64,000 nucleotides of DNA. It comes from Actinacidiphila yanglinensis. Its GTDB lineage: Bacteria; Actinomycetota; Actinomycetes; Streptomycetales; Streptomycetaceae. The notes below the pieces were generated by a model, which worked only from the letters and a program-made list of their open reading frames with translations, did no database searches and was not told the origin of the DNA. The position numbers and the translations under genes were made by a program. Positions 54,526 to 63,579 of the stretch are shown piece after piece. The stretch lies in the NCBI RefSeq assembly GCF_900107965.1, contig NZ_FNVU01000007.1, positions 62,001-126,000 on the forward strand, read 5' to 3'. Position 1 is the first letter of the stretch; each line of letters starts with the position of its first letter.

Positions 54526-54748
54526 CGCCTCCCGAGTCTAGGCGCCCGCGGGGACACTCCACCGCCGTCCGCGGAAGTCGCCGCGTGGGTAGCCCGGATA
54601 CCACGCTGGGTGACGATGCGGCCGCTTCGGCAAAACATTACGAAAAGGTATCGGGCCTATCGGACATCGCCCTTCCCAGCCGTACCAGGCATTGGCTAGC
54701 GTGCCGCACCAGCCGGATCCGGCAGCGTCCGAGAGGAGTCCGTCCGCC

Positions 54749-55873
54749 ATGGCGACGCACCGTAAGGCCCGTACCGCGATACTCAGCACGCCCGGCCCCC
54801 GCGCGGCCGTCGGGATCACCACGGCCGCGCTGGCGACCGTGACACTGCTCAGCGAGAGCGCGAGCGCCACTCCCGCCTCCCCCAAGCCCAAGCAGCCGTC
54901 GATCAGCACGGTCAAGAAGCAGGTCGACTCCCTCAACCAGCAGGCCGAGGCGGCGACGCAGCGGTTCGACCAGGCGCAGGAGCAGACCGACCAGCAGAAC
55001 ACCAAGGTCAACAAGCTGCTCACGCAGGTCGCCCAGAAGACGCAGAAGCTCAACGACTCGCGGCGCGTGCTCGGCGAGTTCGCGGCGGCGCAGTACCGCA
55101 GCGGCGGCGACCTCACCACCAGCCGCTACCTGCTGTCGAACAACCCGCAGGACCTCGCCGACGAGGTGCACCTCACCGACGTGATGGGCAAGCGGGAGCA
55201 GGCGGCGGTCGAGAGCTACCGGACCCAGCAGGCCGCGGTCACCCAGCAGCGGATCGAGGCGGCCAAGAGCCTGGCCACGCTGACCACCAAGCAGGGCGAG
55301 CTCAAGTCCGCCAAGCAGGACGTCCAGACCAAGCTCGGCGCCGCGCAGAAGCTGCTCAACGGCCTCAACGCGCAGGAGAAGAAGCGGCTGGCGGAACTCC
55401 AGGCCAAGCAGGAGGCCGAGGCGAAGGCGAAGGCGAAGAAGCTCGCCGAGCAGGAGCAGGCCAAGCAGGCCGCCGCCGCGAAGACCGCGGCCAAGGGCGC
55501 CGACGCGCCCGTCGTGGCGTCCAACTCCTCGGCCGCCGAACAGGCCATCGCCTTCGCGCGGAACCAGATCGGCAAGCCGTACGTGTGGGGCGCGACCGGC
55601 CCGGACTCCTACGACTGCTCGGGGCTGACCCAGGCCGCGTACAAGGCCGCCGGGATCGACCTGCCGCGCACCACCTACGACCAGGTGAACGTCGGCACCC
55701 GGGTCTCCGAGGCCGACCTCCAGCCGGGCGACCTGATCTTCTTCTACAGCGACGTCAGCCACGTCGGGCTGTACATCGGCGACGGCGAGATGATCCACGC
55801 CCCGCACACCGGCACCGTGGTCAAGATCGCCCCGATCACCGAGATGCCCTTCTACGGGGCGGTCCGTCCGTAA
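54749..55873 (+). CDS. NlpC/P60 cell-wall hydrolase, paralogue 1
   Basis: 374 residues. Sec signal (1-40), a long coiled coil (about 50-250), and a C-terminal NlpC/P60 domain (about 265-374) with Cys290 in Y-D-C-S-G-L, His in S-H-V-G-L-Y-I-G and a polar third residue in the H-A-P-H-T block. Typical of RipA-like peptidoglycan endopeptidases that cleave D-Glu to mDAP. Two near paralogues follow. ATG 54749 has GAGGAG about 10 nt upstream. Confidence 0.92.
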   Translation: MATHRKARTAILSTPGPRAAVGITTAALATVTLLSESASATPASPKPKQPSISTVKKQVDSLNQQAEAATQRFDQAQEQTDQQNTKVNKLLTQVAQKTQKLNDSRRVLGEFAAAQYRSGGDLTTSRYLLSNNPQDLADEVHLTDVMGKREQAAVESYRTQQAAVTQQRIEAAKSLATLTTKQGELKSAKQDVQTKLGAAQKLLNGLNAQEKKRLAELQAKQEAEAKAKAKKLAEQEQAKQAAAAKTAAKGADAPVVASNSSAAEQAIAFARNQIGKPYVWGATGPDSYDCSGLTQAAYKAAGIDLPRTTYDQVNVGTRVSEADLQPGDLIFFYSDVSHVGLYIGDGEMIHAPHTGTVVKIAPITEMPFYGAVRP

Positions 55874-56050
55874 TGATGCCGCCTGCCCGTGTCGCCACCA
55901 CACGGGCCTTTTCCACCGTTAAAGCGCACGGCAAAACCCCAGGTCACAAAGCGATTTCGGTCACATTGCAATCCAAACTTCCCATCACTCGGCGAAGTTG
56001 ACTACGGTAGCCCGCTAGGTGGTACGCCTCCCGTCGGCAACGGTCCGGCA

Positions 56051-56192
56051 GCGCACCACCTCTGCCTAATCCGGCCGGCGGCCGGAGCCGGGGACCCACA
56101 GGCACATCGGGGTGAATCGGGACAGACGCACCCGCGTCCGTCCGGTAGGGCGACCTTTCCCGCCCGAACCCGTCAGCTAACCCGGTCGGCGG
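56051..56192 (+). ncRNA. ydaO/yuaA-type c-di-AMP riboswitch
   Basis: Conserved blocks in the right order: G-GAGCCGGGGACCC (about 56083-56097), GGGGTGAATC (56109-56118), GGTAGGGCGACC (about 56143-56154), and CCCGAACCCGTCAGCTAACC (56163-56182). This order is diagnostic of the RF00379 family, common upstream of streptomycete cell-wall hydrolases. It ends 6 nt before the AAGGAG of NlpC/P60 paralogue 2. High c-di-AMP usually turns such genes off. TTGACT at 55998-56003 may be a -35. Confidence 0.88.
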
Positions 56193-56212
56193 TCCACGGA
56201 AGGAGCGCCTCC

Positions 56213-57250
56213 TTGGCGTCGCACCGCAAGCCGCGTACCCGGATACTCGCGATGACCGCCCCGCGGGCGGCCGTCGGTATCACCACCGCGGCCCTGGCGT
56301 CGGTCACCCTGATGAGCGAGACCGCGAACGCGGCACCTGCCAAGCCCTCGATCAGCGAGGTCAAGAAGCAGGTCGACTCCCTCAACCAGCAGGCCGAGGT
56401 CGCCACGCAGCAGTACGACCAGGCCAAGGAGAAGACGGCGACGCAGCGCACCAAGACCAACCAGCTGCTCGCCGACGTCGCCGACAAGACCGAGAAGATG
56501 AACGAGTCCCGCCGCGTGCTGGGCCAGTTCGCCGCCGAGCAGTACCGCACCGGCGGTTTCGGTGCCACCACGCAGCTGCTGTTCTCCAACGACCCGCAGA
56601 GCTTCCTGTCGCAGAACCACCTGCTGGACCGGATGACCGCCACGCAGGAGCAGGCGCTCAAGTCGTTCAAGATCCAGCAGGAGCAGGCGTCGGTCCAGCG
56701 CGCCCAGGCCACCGCGAGCCTCCAGCAGCTGACCAGCTCGCAGAGCAAGCTCGCCACCCAGAAGAAGAACGCGCAGACCAAGCTCGCCGCCGCGCAGAAG
56801 CTGCTCAACAGCCTCAACGCCGAGCAGAAGAAGAAGCTCGCGGCGCTGCAGCCCAAGGCGCCGGCCTCCAGCGCGACGTACAAGTACAGCGGGCCCGCCT
56901 CCGGCCGCGTCGCCACCGCGATCCAGTTCGCCCTCGCCCAGCGCGGCAAGCCGTACGTCTCCGGCGCCACCGGCCCCAACTCGTACGACTGCTCGGGGCT
57001 GACCCAGGCCGCCTACCGCGCGGCCGGCATCACCATCGGCCGCACCACCTGGGACCAGGTCAAGGACGGCACGGCCGTGTCCGAGTCCGACCTCCAGCCG
57101 GGCGACCTGGTCTTCTTCTACTCCGGCATCAGCCACGTCGGCATCTACATCGGCAACGGCAACGTCGTGCACGCCCCACACACGGGCGCGTCGGTGGAGA
57201 TCGCACCGATGGACTGGATGCCGTTCGCCGCGGCCCGCCGCATCGCCTGA
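56213..57250 (+). CDS. NlpC/P60 cell-wall hydrolase, paralogue 2 (TTG start, riboswitch controlled)
   Basis: 345 residues, same layout as paralogue 1: signal peptide (1-42), coiled coil (about 50-220), NlpC/P60 domain with Cys260 in Y-D-C-S-G-L and H-V-G-I-Y-I-G. The usual W after P-Y-V is Ser here (PYVSGATGP). TTG 56213 is taken as start because GGAAGGAG (56198-56205) is 7 nt upstream; ATG or GTG in-frame choices would lose the signal peptide or include the riboswitch. Expression is predicted to fall with c-di-AMP. Confidence 0.9.
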   Translation: MASHRKPRTRILAMTAPRAAVGITTAALASVTLMSETANAAPAKPSISEVKKQVDSLNQQAEVATQQYDQAKEKTATQRTKTNQLLADVADKTEKMNESRRVLGQFAAEQYRTGGFGATTQLLFSNDPQSFLSQNHLLDRMTATQEQALKSFKIQQEQASVQRAQATASLQQLTSSQSKLATQKKNAQTKLAAAQKLLNSLNAEQKKKLAALQPKAPASSATYKYSGPASGRVATAIQFALAQRGKPYVSGATGPNSYDCSGLTQAAYRAAGITIGRTTWDQVKDGTAVSESDLQPGDLVFFYSGISHVGIYIGNGNVVHAPHTGASVEIAPMDWMPFAAARRIA

Positions 57251-57296
57251 CGCCCTGAACGCCTGACGGCGAGCCCGCGCCTGGGCGCCCGGGCCC

Positions 57297-57324
57297 GGGC
57301 GCTCAGGCCCGGGCGCTCAGGCCC
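57297..57324. repeat. Two tandem 14-bp GGGCGCTCAGGCCC repeats
   Basis: Identical units at 57297-57310 and 57311-57324, with shorter GCTCA repeats to 57356. It lies between convergent genes and may contribute to termination. Confidence 0.7.
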
Positions 57325-57352
57325 GGGGCCACGTGCTCAGGCGCTCAAGCGC

Positions 57353-58102
57353 TCAAGCCAGGACCAGCAGGTCCATCCAGCTGACCGCGGGCTCCGCCGG
57401 GTCTGCCGCGCGCAGCCGCGCCATGCCGCGTGCGAACTCCTCGTCGCTCAGCGCGCGCAGCTTCGTGTCGGTGTCCCGGCGCAGCAGGTCCGCGTACTGC
57501 CCGAGGCCCGGCGCGCTCTCCTGCGGTATGGCGGCCAGCTCGCGCGGTTCGAATCCGGCGGTCGCGAAGTCGGCGCAGACACGGTCCACCGTCGGGTAGC
57601 CGTCGACCACCGCCGCCGTCTCGGGGAAGAAGCGCACCCTCAGGTCGCGTTCGGCCCGGCCGGGGAAGAGGTTGCGGATCAGCACGGGTGCGCCCGGCTT
57701 CAGGGCGCGGCGCAACTCCCGTGCGGCGGCGGGCAGATCCGGGATGTGGTGCAGCACGGAGCCGAGCCAGGCCGCGTCGGCGCTCCCGTCCGGCACCGGC
57801 AGTGCGTCGGCACGGCCGTCCAGGGCCTCGATCCCGGATCCGCCGGCGGTCACGGGAACGACCGGGATCAGCGCGCGCATCGCCTCGGCGGGTTCGACCG
57901 CGACGACGTGGACGCCGAACCAGTCGTGCAGCGCGGCCGCGAATCCGCCGGTACCGGCGCCCACGTCGAGGACGGTCGTGCCGGGCGCGAGTCCGGCCGC
58001 CTCCTCGATCGCCGCCTGCCATGCGGCCAGCCCCGCGCGCGGGACCTCGCGGGCGAGTCGGTACTGCTCGGCGGTGGCGCGGTCGTACGAGATGCCGGTC
58101 AT
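57353..58102 (-). CDS. SAM-dependent methyltransferase
   Basis: 249 residues, class I fold: V-L-D-V-G-A-G-T-G (motif I, about 43-51), V-V-A-V-E-P (motif II), and S-V-L-H-H-I-P-D-L. The absence of a nearby pathway leaves the substrate open. ATG 58102 lies in a region without a strong ribosome site; the first methionine of the domain. Convergent with NlpC/P60 paralogue 2. Confidence 0.85.
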   Translation of the reverse strand: MTGISYDRATAEQYRLAREVPRAGLAAWQAAIEEAAGLAPGTTVLDVGAGTGGFAAALHDWFGVHVVAVEPAEAMRALIPVVPVTAGGSGIEALDGRADALPVPDGSADAAWLGSVLHHIPDLPAAARELRRALKPGAPVLIRNLFPGRAERDLRVRFFPETAAVVDGYPTVDRVCADFATAGFEPRELAAIPQESAPGLGQYADLLRRDTDTKLRALSDEEFARGMARLRAADPAEPAVSWMDLLVLA

Positions 58103-58168
58103 CGCGGTTCTCCCTGCGGACGGGGTGGGTGACGGGGGTGGGGTGGGTTCAGGTGCGTGCGGCCGCGC

Positions 58169-58528
58169 TCAGGTCCACAGCACCGCGATGAAGATGTTCA
58201 CGGCGGTCAGGCCGCCCACCGCGCCGAAGGACACCGCGTCGACCTTCTCCTCGTCGCGCTTGACGTAGACCAGGCCCAGGATCACCAGCAGCACCACCAG
58301 CTTGATGCCGAGCTTCACGTTGCTCGGGTGCCGGCCGTCGGCGTGCGAGAGGCCGACCAGGGTCACGCCAGTGACCAGCATCGTCGCGGCGCCGTAGAGC
58401 ATGCCGGGGACGAACCTGGGCTCGGCGCTGCCGCGGCCCATCGCCTTGAGCTGGGTGAGGAAGCCGCCCAGCAGCGCCGCGATGCCGATGATGTGCAGCC
58501 CGACAAACACATTGATGAGGGTGTCCAT
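58169..58528 (-). CDS. Small integral membrane protein, 119 residues
   Basis: Four transmembrane helices (about 5-25, 42-62, 70-90, 98-117), with H-I-I-G-I-A-A-L-L-G-G-F, M-L-Y-G-A-A-T-M-L-V-T-G and K-L-G-I-K-L-V-V-L-L-V-I-L-G. Similar to a streptomycete family of unknown function found near NlpC/P60 genes. ATG 58528, downstream of no close neighbour. Confidence 0.82.
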   Translation of the reverse strand: MDTLINVFVGLHIIGIAALLGGFLTQLKAMGRGSAEPRFVPGMLYGAATMLVTGVTLVGLSHADGRHPSNVKLGIKLVVLLVILGLVYVKRDEEKVDAVSFGAVGGLTAVNIFIAVLWT

Positions 58529-58843
58529 GGGCGGGACCCTACGGCGCGTAGCACACAGGACCCCGGGCGGGGTGCCCGATCGCGGGCATCGGTCGGCCGG
58601 CGCCGCGATGCGGGCGGGTCACCCGTCGAACGGCGGTCGGATCCGGTCGGTCACGGCGGAAAGGGGTCAGTCCCGAACACCCGGCCCGTGCGCCCCCGGG
58701 CGCAGGTTTAGCGTCCTTGGCGGTGGCCGATCCCATCGCCGTCGACACGCTCGCGGCGCGGTCGCCTCCACCGAAGTCCGGTGGCGCCGCGTCCCCCCGT
58801 GCGCGGTGCCGCCGGGCCTCCCTGCCGAAGGAGTGTCGGCCGC
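58529..58843. other. 315-bp divergent intergenic region
   Basis: No gene seen. TAGCGT near 58711-58716 may be a -10 for NlpC/P60 paralogue 3; no riboswitch-like block of the kind at 56051 is present. Confidence 0.4.
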
Positions 58844-59995
58844 ATGGCCTCGCACAGTCGCCACAGTCGCCGCCCGGCCGATCGCATCACCCGGCCGCCC
58901 CTCACCTCCCGGACCACCGCCCGCGCGGCGCTGTCGCTGGCCCTCGTCTCGGCCGCCTCCGTCAGCCTGCTCGGCAGGACCGCGCAGGCCGAGCCGGGAC
59001 CGGCCGCCCCCGCCGACTCCGCGGACACGGCCGGCTCCGACGGCGCGCCCGGCGCGCCCGGATCGGTCGCGCAGGTCAGGGCCGAGGTCGACGCGCTGTA
59101 CCGGAAGGCGGAGGCCGCCACGCAGCAGTACGACGGCGCGCGGCAGAAGGCCGACGCGGCCCGCTCGGCGGTCACCGACCTCCAGGCCGAACTCGCCCGC
59201 AAGACCGCCGGGATGAACGCGACCCGCGACGAACTGGGCGGGATCGCGGCCGCGCAGTACCGCTCGGGCACGCTGGACCCGACCCTCCAACTCGCCCTGA
59301 GCTCCTCCCCCGAGACATATCTCGACCAGATCGGCGCGCTCGACCGGATCGGCGACCGGCAGGCGGCAGCACTCGCGCGGCTCGCCGGGCAGCGGCGCGA
59401 CATCGAGCAGACCCGCGCCGAGGCGGACGGCAAGCTGGCCTCGCTCAAGGCCGCGCAGACCACGCTCGCCTCCCGGAAGCACACCGTGCAGTCCGAACTG
59501 CGGCGGGCCCAGGCGCTGCTGGCCTCCCTCACCCCTGCGCAGCGCGCCACCGTCGACCCCCCGGACGGCACGGACATCGCGCTCAGCGACGCGGCCGCCA
59601 CCCGCGGCACGTCCCGCACCCCGCTCGGCACCGACGCCGCGCCCTCCGCACGCGCCGCCCGTGCCGTCGCCTTCGCCTACCGGGCCATCGGCCTGCCCTA
59701 CGTCTGGGGCGCCACCGGTCCTGGCGCGTACGACTGCTCCGGGCTCACCCAGGCGGCGTGGAAGGCCGCGGGGGTCTCGCTGCCGCGCACCACCTACACC
59801 CAGATCAACGCCGGCACGCGGGTCGGAGAGTCCGAACTGCGCCCGGGCGACCTGGTCTTCTTCTACTCCGGCATCTCCCACGTCGGCCTCTACATCGGCC
59901 ACGGCGAGATGATCCACGCCCCGCACCCGGGCGCCCCGGTCCAGATCGCCCCCGTCTCGGAGATGCCCTTCGCGGGCGCGACCCGCCCGGCCTGA
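58844..59995 (+). CDS. NlpC/P60 cell-wall hydrolase, paralogue 3
   Basis: 383 residues with a twin-Arg-like basic start, signal peptide (1-46), coiled coil (about 75-225), and NlpC/P60 domain with Cys298 in Y-D-C-S-G-L. It is more divergent from paralogues 1 and 2 than they are from each other. ATG 58844 lies 11 nt after AAGGAG. Same orientation as the other two but separated from them by two minus-strand genes. Confidence 0.9.
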   Translation: MASHSRHSRRPADRITRPPLTSRTTARAALSLALVSAASVSLLGRTAQAEPGPAAPADSADTAGSDGAPGAPGSVAQVRAEVDALYRKAEAATQQYDGARQKADAARSAVTDLQAELARKTAGMNATRDELGGIAAAQYRSGTLDPTLQLALSSSPETYLDQIGALDRIGDRQAAALARLAGQRRDIEQTRAEADGKLASLKAAQTTLASRKHTVQSELRRAQALLASLTPAQRATVDPPDGTDIALSDAAATRGTSRTPLGTDAAPSARAARAVAFAYRAIGLPYVWGATGPGAYDCSGLTQAAWKAAGVSLPRTTYTQINAGTRVGESELRPGDLVFFYSGISHVGLYIGHGEMIHAPHPGAPVQIAPVSEMPFAGATRPA

Positions 59996-60081
59996 GACCG
60001 CCCTTCGATCCGGCTCGGCCCGCACCCGGGCGGCACCTGGGCACGGCCACGTCGTACCGCTCCGCCACGGGGCGGAGCAGG

Positions 60082-60990
60082 TCAGCGCAGGGTGACGCGG
60101 GTGGGGCCGTTGAAGCTCGACAGGGACATCACCGTGGCCGGGGTGCGCAGGCCGTCGTGGGACGCGAAGAGGGCGCGGGCCTCGTCGAACGGCACGTCGC
60201 CGCAGGTGGCGCGGGCGGCGAGGTCGTAGAGGTCGCGGATGTCGTCGGTCATCGCTCCGTCGTCGCCCGCCCCGATGCCCCAGACGTCCCAGAGCAGGGT
60301 CTCGACCTTGTTCAGGGCCGCCAGGTCGAGCCGGATGTTGCCGGCCACGAAGAACTCCCCCACCATCGGCCCCTCCGGCAGGTGCAGCCCGAAGGACTTC
60401 GGGTCGGCCTTGCCCGCGCGGATGAGCTGCCACGCCTCGCTCGCGACCAGGAACCGGTCCCTGGGCACGTCGGTCGGCTCGAACGGCATCGGGTACCACG
60501 CGGTGTCCGCTATCTGCGCGTCGGCCAGCAGCCAGCCGCGCTCGTCGTCCCAGTACTCGGTGACGACATGGTCGAAGTGGAAGCCGTCGTTCCCGAAGTA
60601 GGAGGCGAACCCGGAGCGGAGCCGGGCCGGGATGCCGACGTGGCGCAGCAGGGAGACGTGCAGGAGGGTGAAGTCGCGGCAGATGCCGACGAAACGGTCC
60701 GCGAACTCCCGCCGCTCCACCAGCGGGGCGCCGTCGCGCTCCACCACGAGCCGCAGGATGTCGTCGACGTAGCGGGTCTCCGCGTCGCCGCGCATCCGGT
60801 CCTCGGCGATCGGCACCCCGAACTGCCCGCCCTCGACCCGGTGGATCATCACGTCCCGCACCACCCGGGCGAGCGCGCCGACGTCCCTGGGCAGATCGGT
60901 GTACCAGCCGACGAGCTCGCCGGGGTCGGAGAAGGTGCTCTGCGAGGTGTAGAAGCCGGCCACTTCGGGGGCGAGACGGTGTGCGGTCAT
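60082..60990 (-). CDS. Transglutaminase-like domain protein
   Basis: 302 residues. Catalytic Cys104 in G-I-C-R-D-F-T-L-L, His in H-F-D-H-V-V-T-E and Asp in L-A-D-A-Q, the papain-like transglutaminase triad. No signal peptide, so cytoplasmic. Members are proteases or transglutaminases; the substrate is unknown. ATG 60990 is the first of M-T-A-H-R. Confidence 0.88.
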   Translation of the reverse strand: MTAHRLAPEVAGFYTSQSTFSDPGELVGWYTDLPRDVGALARVVRDVMIHRVEGGQFGVPIAEDRMRGDAETRYVDDILRLVVERDGAPLVERREFADRFVGICRDFTLLHVSLLRHVGIPARLRSGFASYFGNDGFHFDHVVTEYWDDERGWLLADAQIADTAWYPMPFEPTDVPRDRFLVASEAWQLIRAGKADPKSFGLHLPEGPMVGEFFVAGNIRLDLAALNKVETLLWDVWGIGAGDDGAMTDDIRDLYDLAARATCGDVPFDEARALFASHDGLRTPATVMSLSSFNGPTRVTLR

Positions 60991-61137
60991 GGTGGGGTCC
61001 CCTGCCTGCCGCACTCGGCCACCGCGTCGGCGGCCGGCGACGTAAGCGAACTGCGCGTCGGAGCACCCCACCGTGCCAAAACCCGGCCCGCACTGTCCAG
61101 GGTTTTGCGCGCGCCGGCCGCCAGGACCGAACACGGC

Positions 61138-61184
61138 GGGGCCGCCCGTGCGTTGCCCGCTGTCGCGAGTGCACGGGCGGCCCC
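61138..61184 (-). terminator. Terminator after the secreted-protein gene
   Basis: GGGGCCGCCCGTGC (61138-61151) pairs perfectly with GCACGGGCGGCCCC (61171-61184), 90 bp past the stop of the minus-strand gene. Confidence 0.75.
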
Positions 61185-61273
61185 GGTCGTACGGGCCGGC
61201 CGGTGGCGGGCCCCCCCGTCTCCGCAGGGAGCTCAGGACGGCTCGCGCGGACCGGATTCAGCCCGGTCCGGGC

Positions 61274-62251
61274 TCACTTGACGTCGACGTAGTCCCCCGC
61301 CGCGGTGGCGGCCGGGGTGGTCGAGGTGCCGGCGAACGTGTAGCGCCAGTAGCCGTCGACCGACGCCTTGTACGTGGTCTTCAGGTTGCCGTGGCTGTCC
61401 GTCTTCAGCGTCTTGAGCGTGGTGTAGGTGCTGCTGGTCTTCTTGCGGAACTGCAGCTTGACCGACTGGCCGGTGTAGCCCGCGTAGACGTGGGTGTCCC
61501 AGTTGGCGCGGCTGAGCTTGCCGGTGATGGTCACCGTCGCGCCCTTCTTCACCGGCTCGGGTGCCGCGTTCACGGTCAGCGTCGAGTAGCGCTGGAGGGC
61601 GGGTGCGGCCAGGCCGGTGTGGTCGGCCTCGCCGATCTTGCTCTCGTCCGGGTTGTCACCGTCCTGCCCGTTGAGCGCGACCGCCCAGGCCACCGAGTGC
61701 CAGCCCGTGCCCGGGTCGCTCAGGGTCAGGTCCTCACGCGGGTAGATGTCGATGGTCCCCTTGCAGCTCTCCACCGTGACCACACCGGTCGACGAGCTGG
61801 TGGAGGAGGTGACCGTGCAGGTCGGCGCGTTGTCGCCGTACAGGTCGTTGGCGGGGTCGGTCGCCGAGCCGCGGTAGAGGTCCACACCGGCGATGAAGTC
61901 GTCCGCGCTGACGTCGACGTCGGTGGCGGTGAGGGTGAAGCTGTAAGGGACGTGCACCGTGTTCGTCGTGCCGACGACCACGGCGGGCTTGCCGCTGTCG
62001 ACCTTCACGTTCGAGAAGGCCACGGCGAGCTGGTACGGCTGGCCCGAGGCCGGCTCGGCGGCCGTGCCGCTGGTCCGGGCGCCGAACGTGGTCGCCGCCG
62101 ATCGCGCGGTGCCTGCCGCCAGGCGGTGGGCGGCCGCCCAACCGTCCTGGGCAGAGGAGGTGCCGGTCGCCTGCGCGGCCGGGATCACGGCGGCAGTCAG
62201 GGCCAGGGCCCCCGAGACGACTGCGACAGCCGCGGTTGCGCGTATACGCAT
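61274..62251 (-). CDS. Secreted protein, beta-rich, function unknown
   Basis: 325 residues. Sec signal (1-28, AQA cleavage). The mature protein is Ser/Thr/Gly/Asp-rich with about two Ig-like or bacterial-surface sandwich regions (about 70-190 and 215-325; T-L-T-V-N-A-A-P-E-P-V-K-K-G-A-T-V-T-I-T-G at the second), similar to streptomycete calcium-binding or bacterial Ig-like secreted proteins. Two cysteines in the first domain may form a disulfide. ATG 62251 has GGAGAATCC upstream. Confidence 0.82.
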   Translation of the reverse strand: MRIRATAAVAVVSGALALTAAVIPAAQATGTSSAQDGWAAAHRLAAGTARSAATTFGARTSGTAAEPASGQPYQLAVAFSNVKVDSGKPAVVVGTTNTVHVPYSFTLTATDVDVSADDFIAGVDLYRGSATDPANDLYGDNAPTCTVTSSTSSSTGVVTVESCKGTIDIYPREDLTLSDPGTGWHSVAWAVALNGQDGDNPDESKIGEADHTGLAAPALQRYSTLTVNAAPEPVKKGATVTITGKLSRANWDTHVYAGYTGQSVKLQFRKKTSSTYTTLKTLKTDSHGNLKTTYKASVDGYWRYTFAGTSTTPAATAAGDYVDVK

Positions 62252-62525
62252 GGATTCTCCGCTTGAGCAGCGTCGGGGCGGCCGGCTGACCGGTCGCCGC
62301 GACGAGAGGAATCATGAGCCTGCTGGCTCGCCTCCCTTGACGGTCGAAAGAGGCCGCACGTTGCACATCCTGTGAAATTTCTGTGCGCGATCTGCGCCAC
62401 AGTGACCCCGCCGCGTGATCCGCGGGAGGAGAAGGTCACGGTTCGGGGCATTCCGGCCACCGGCCGCCCCGCGGCGGCGTATTGTCGACGCTCGCCCGAT
62501 GAGCCGAACCGACGGGAGTACGGCG

Positions 62526-62843
62526 ATGCACGCCCTGACGGCGAGTTGGGAAGGCTGGATGGCGGCCTTCCAGCAGCACTACGACCGGTTGCCGGACACG
62601 GCGCCCGACGTGCGCTGCCCCAACTGCGGTGCCCGCAAGCTGAACCTGGCCTTCCAGGGCCTCTTCCCGGACCGGGTCGGCTACGCGTCCTTCTGGTGCG
62701 AGACCTGCCTGACCGGTATCCACCTCTCCCGCTGCCTGGTCCCCGAGGACGTCCCCATGGACTCCGTCCACACCCCGGTCGACCAGCGCACCGCCCGCGT
62801 CCCCAACTACAGCCTGGTCTGGCCGGCCGACGAGGACGGGTAG
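62526..62843 (+). CDS. Zinc-ribbon-like small protein
   Basis: 105 residues. C-P-N-C near 37-40 and C-E-T-C about 25 residues later form a zinc ribbon. The rest is hydrophilic. No domain name I can give with confidence. ATG 62526 has GGGAG 7 nt upstream; ATG 62499 is an alternative. Confidence 0.7.
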   Translation: MHALTASWEGWMAAFQQHYDRLPDTAPDVRCPNCGARKLNLAFQGLFPDRVGYASFWCETCLTGIHLSRCLVPEDVPMDSVHTPVDQRTARVPNYSLVWPADEDG

Positions 62844-62870
62844 GGGCGCCGCCGGCCCCGGCAACGACCC

Positions 62871-62908
62871 GACCAGGCGCGTCGGACCAGGCGCGTCAGA
62901 CCAGGCGG
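62871..62908. repeat. Three tandem GACCAGGCGCGTC-like 14-bp repeats
   Basis: Units begin at 62871, 62885 and 62899 (the third partial). They contain the stop codon of the response regulator (62896-62898), so the repeat has set its C-terminus. Confidence 0.6.
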
Positions 62909-63579
62909 CGGGCGGTCGCCCAGCGGGTCAGCTCGTGGCGGTTGGACAGCTGGAGCTTGCGCAGCACCGCCGAGACGTGGGACTCGACGGTCTTCACCGA
63001 GATGAACAGCTGCTTGGCGATCTCCTTGTAGGCGTAGCCGCGGGCGATCAGCCGCAGCACCTCGCGCTCGCGCTGCGTGAGCCGGTCGAGGTCCTCGTCG
63101 ACCGGCGGGGCGTCGGTGGAGGCGAACGCGTCGAGGACGAAGCCGGCCAGGCGGGGTGAGAACACCGCGTCGCCGTCGCGCACCCGGAAGATGGAGTTGA
63201 CCAGGTCCGGCCCGGTGATGGTCTTGGTGACGTAGCCGCGCGCACCGCCGCGGATCACGCCGATCACGTCCTCGGCCGCGTCGGAGACCGACAGGGCGAG
63301 GAAGCGCACCGGCCGGTCCGGGTCGGCGCTGAGCGCGGCGCACCGCCGCAGCACCTCGACCCCGCCGCCGCCGGGCAGGTGGACGTCGAGCAGCACGACC
63401 TCCGGACGGGTGGCGGTGACCACGGCGACCGCCTGGTCGACGTCGGCCGCCTCGCCGACCACCTCGACCCCGGTCTCGTCGGTGGCGCCGATCTCCGCCT
63501 GCACCCCGGTGCGGAACATGCGGTGGTCGTCGACGAGGACCACCCGGACCCGTCGTTCGTCTCCCGTGGGCGTAGTCAT
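62896..63579 (-). CDS. NarL/FixJ-type response regulator
   Basis: 227 residues. Receiver domain with Asp65 in LLDVHLP and K for the phosphate, then a LuxR-type HTH (about 165-225; L-T-Q-R-E-R-E-V-L-R-L-I-A-R-G, V-S-A-V-L-R-K-L). Its ATG overlaps the stop of the upstream kinase gene (ATGA), so the kinase-regulator pair is one operon. Confidence 0.94.
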   Translation of the reverse strand: MTTPTGDERRVRVVLVDDHRMFRTGVQAEIGATDETGVEVVGEAADVDQAVAVVTATRPEVVLLDVHLPGGGGVEVLRRCAALSADPDRPVRFLALSVSDAAEDVIGVIRGGARGYVTKTITGPDLVNSIFRVRDGDAVFSPRLAGFVLDAFASTDAPPVDEDLDRLTQREREVLRLIARGYAYKEIAKQLFISVKTVESHVSAVLRKLQLSNRHELTRWATARRLV

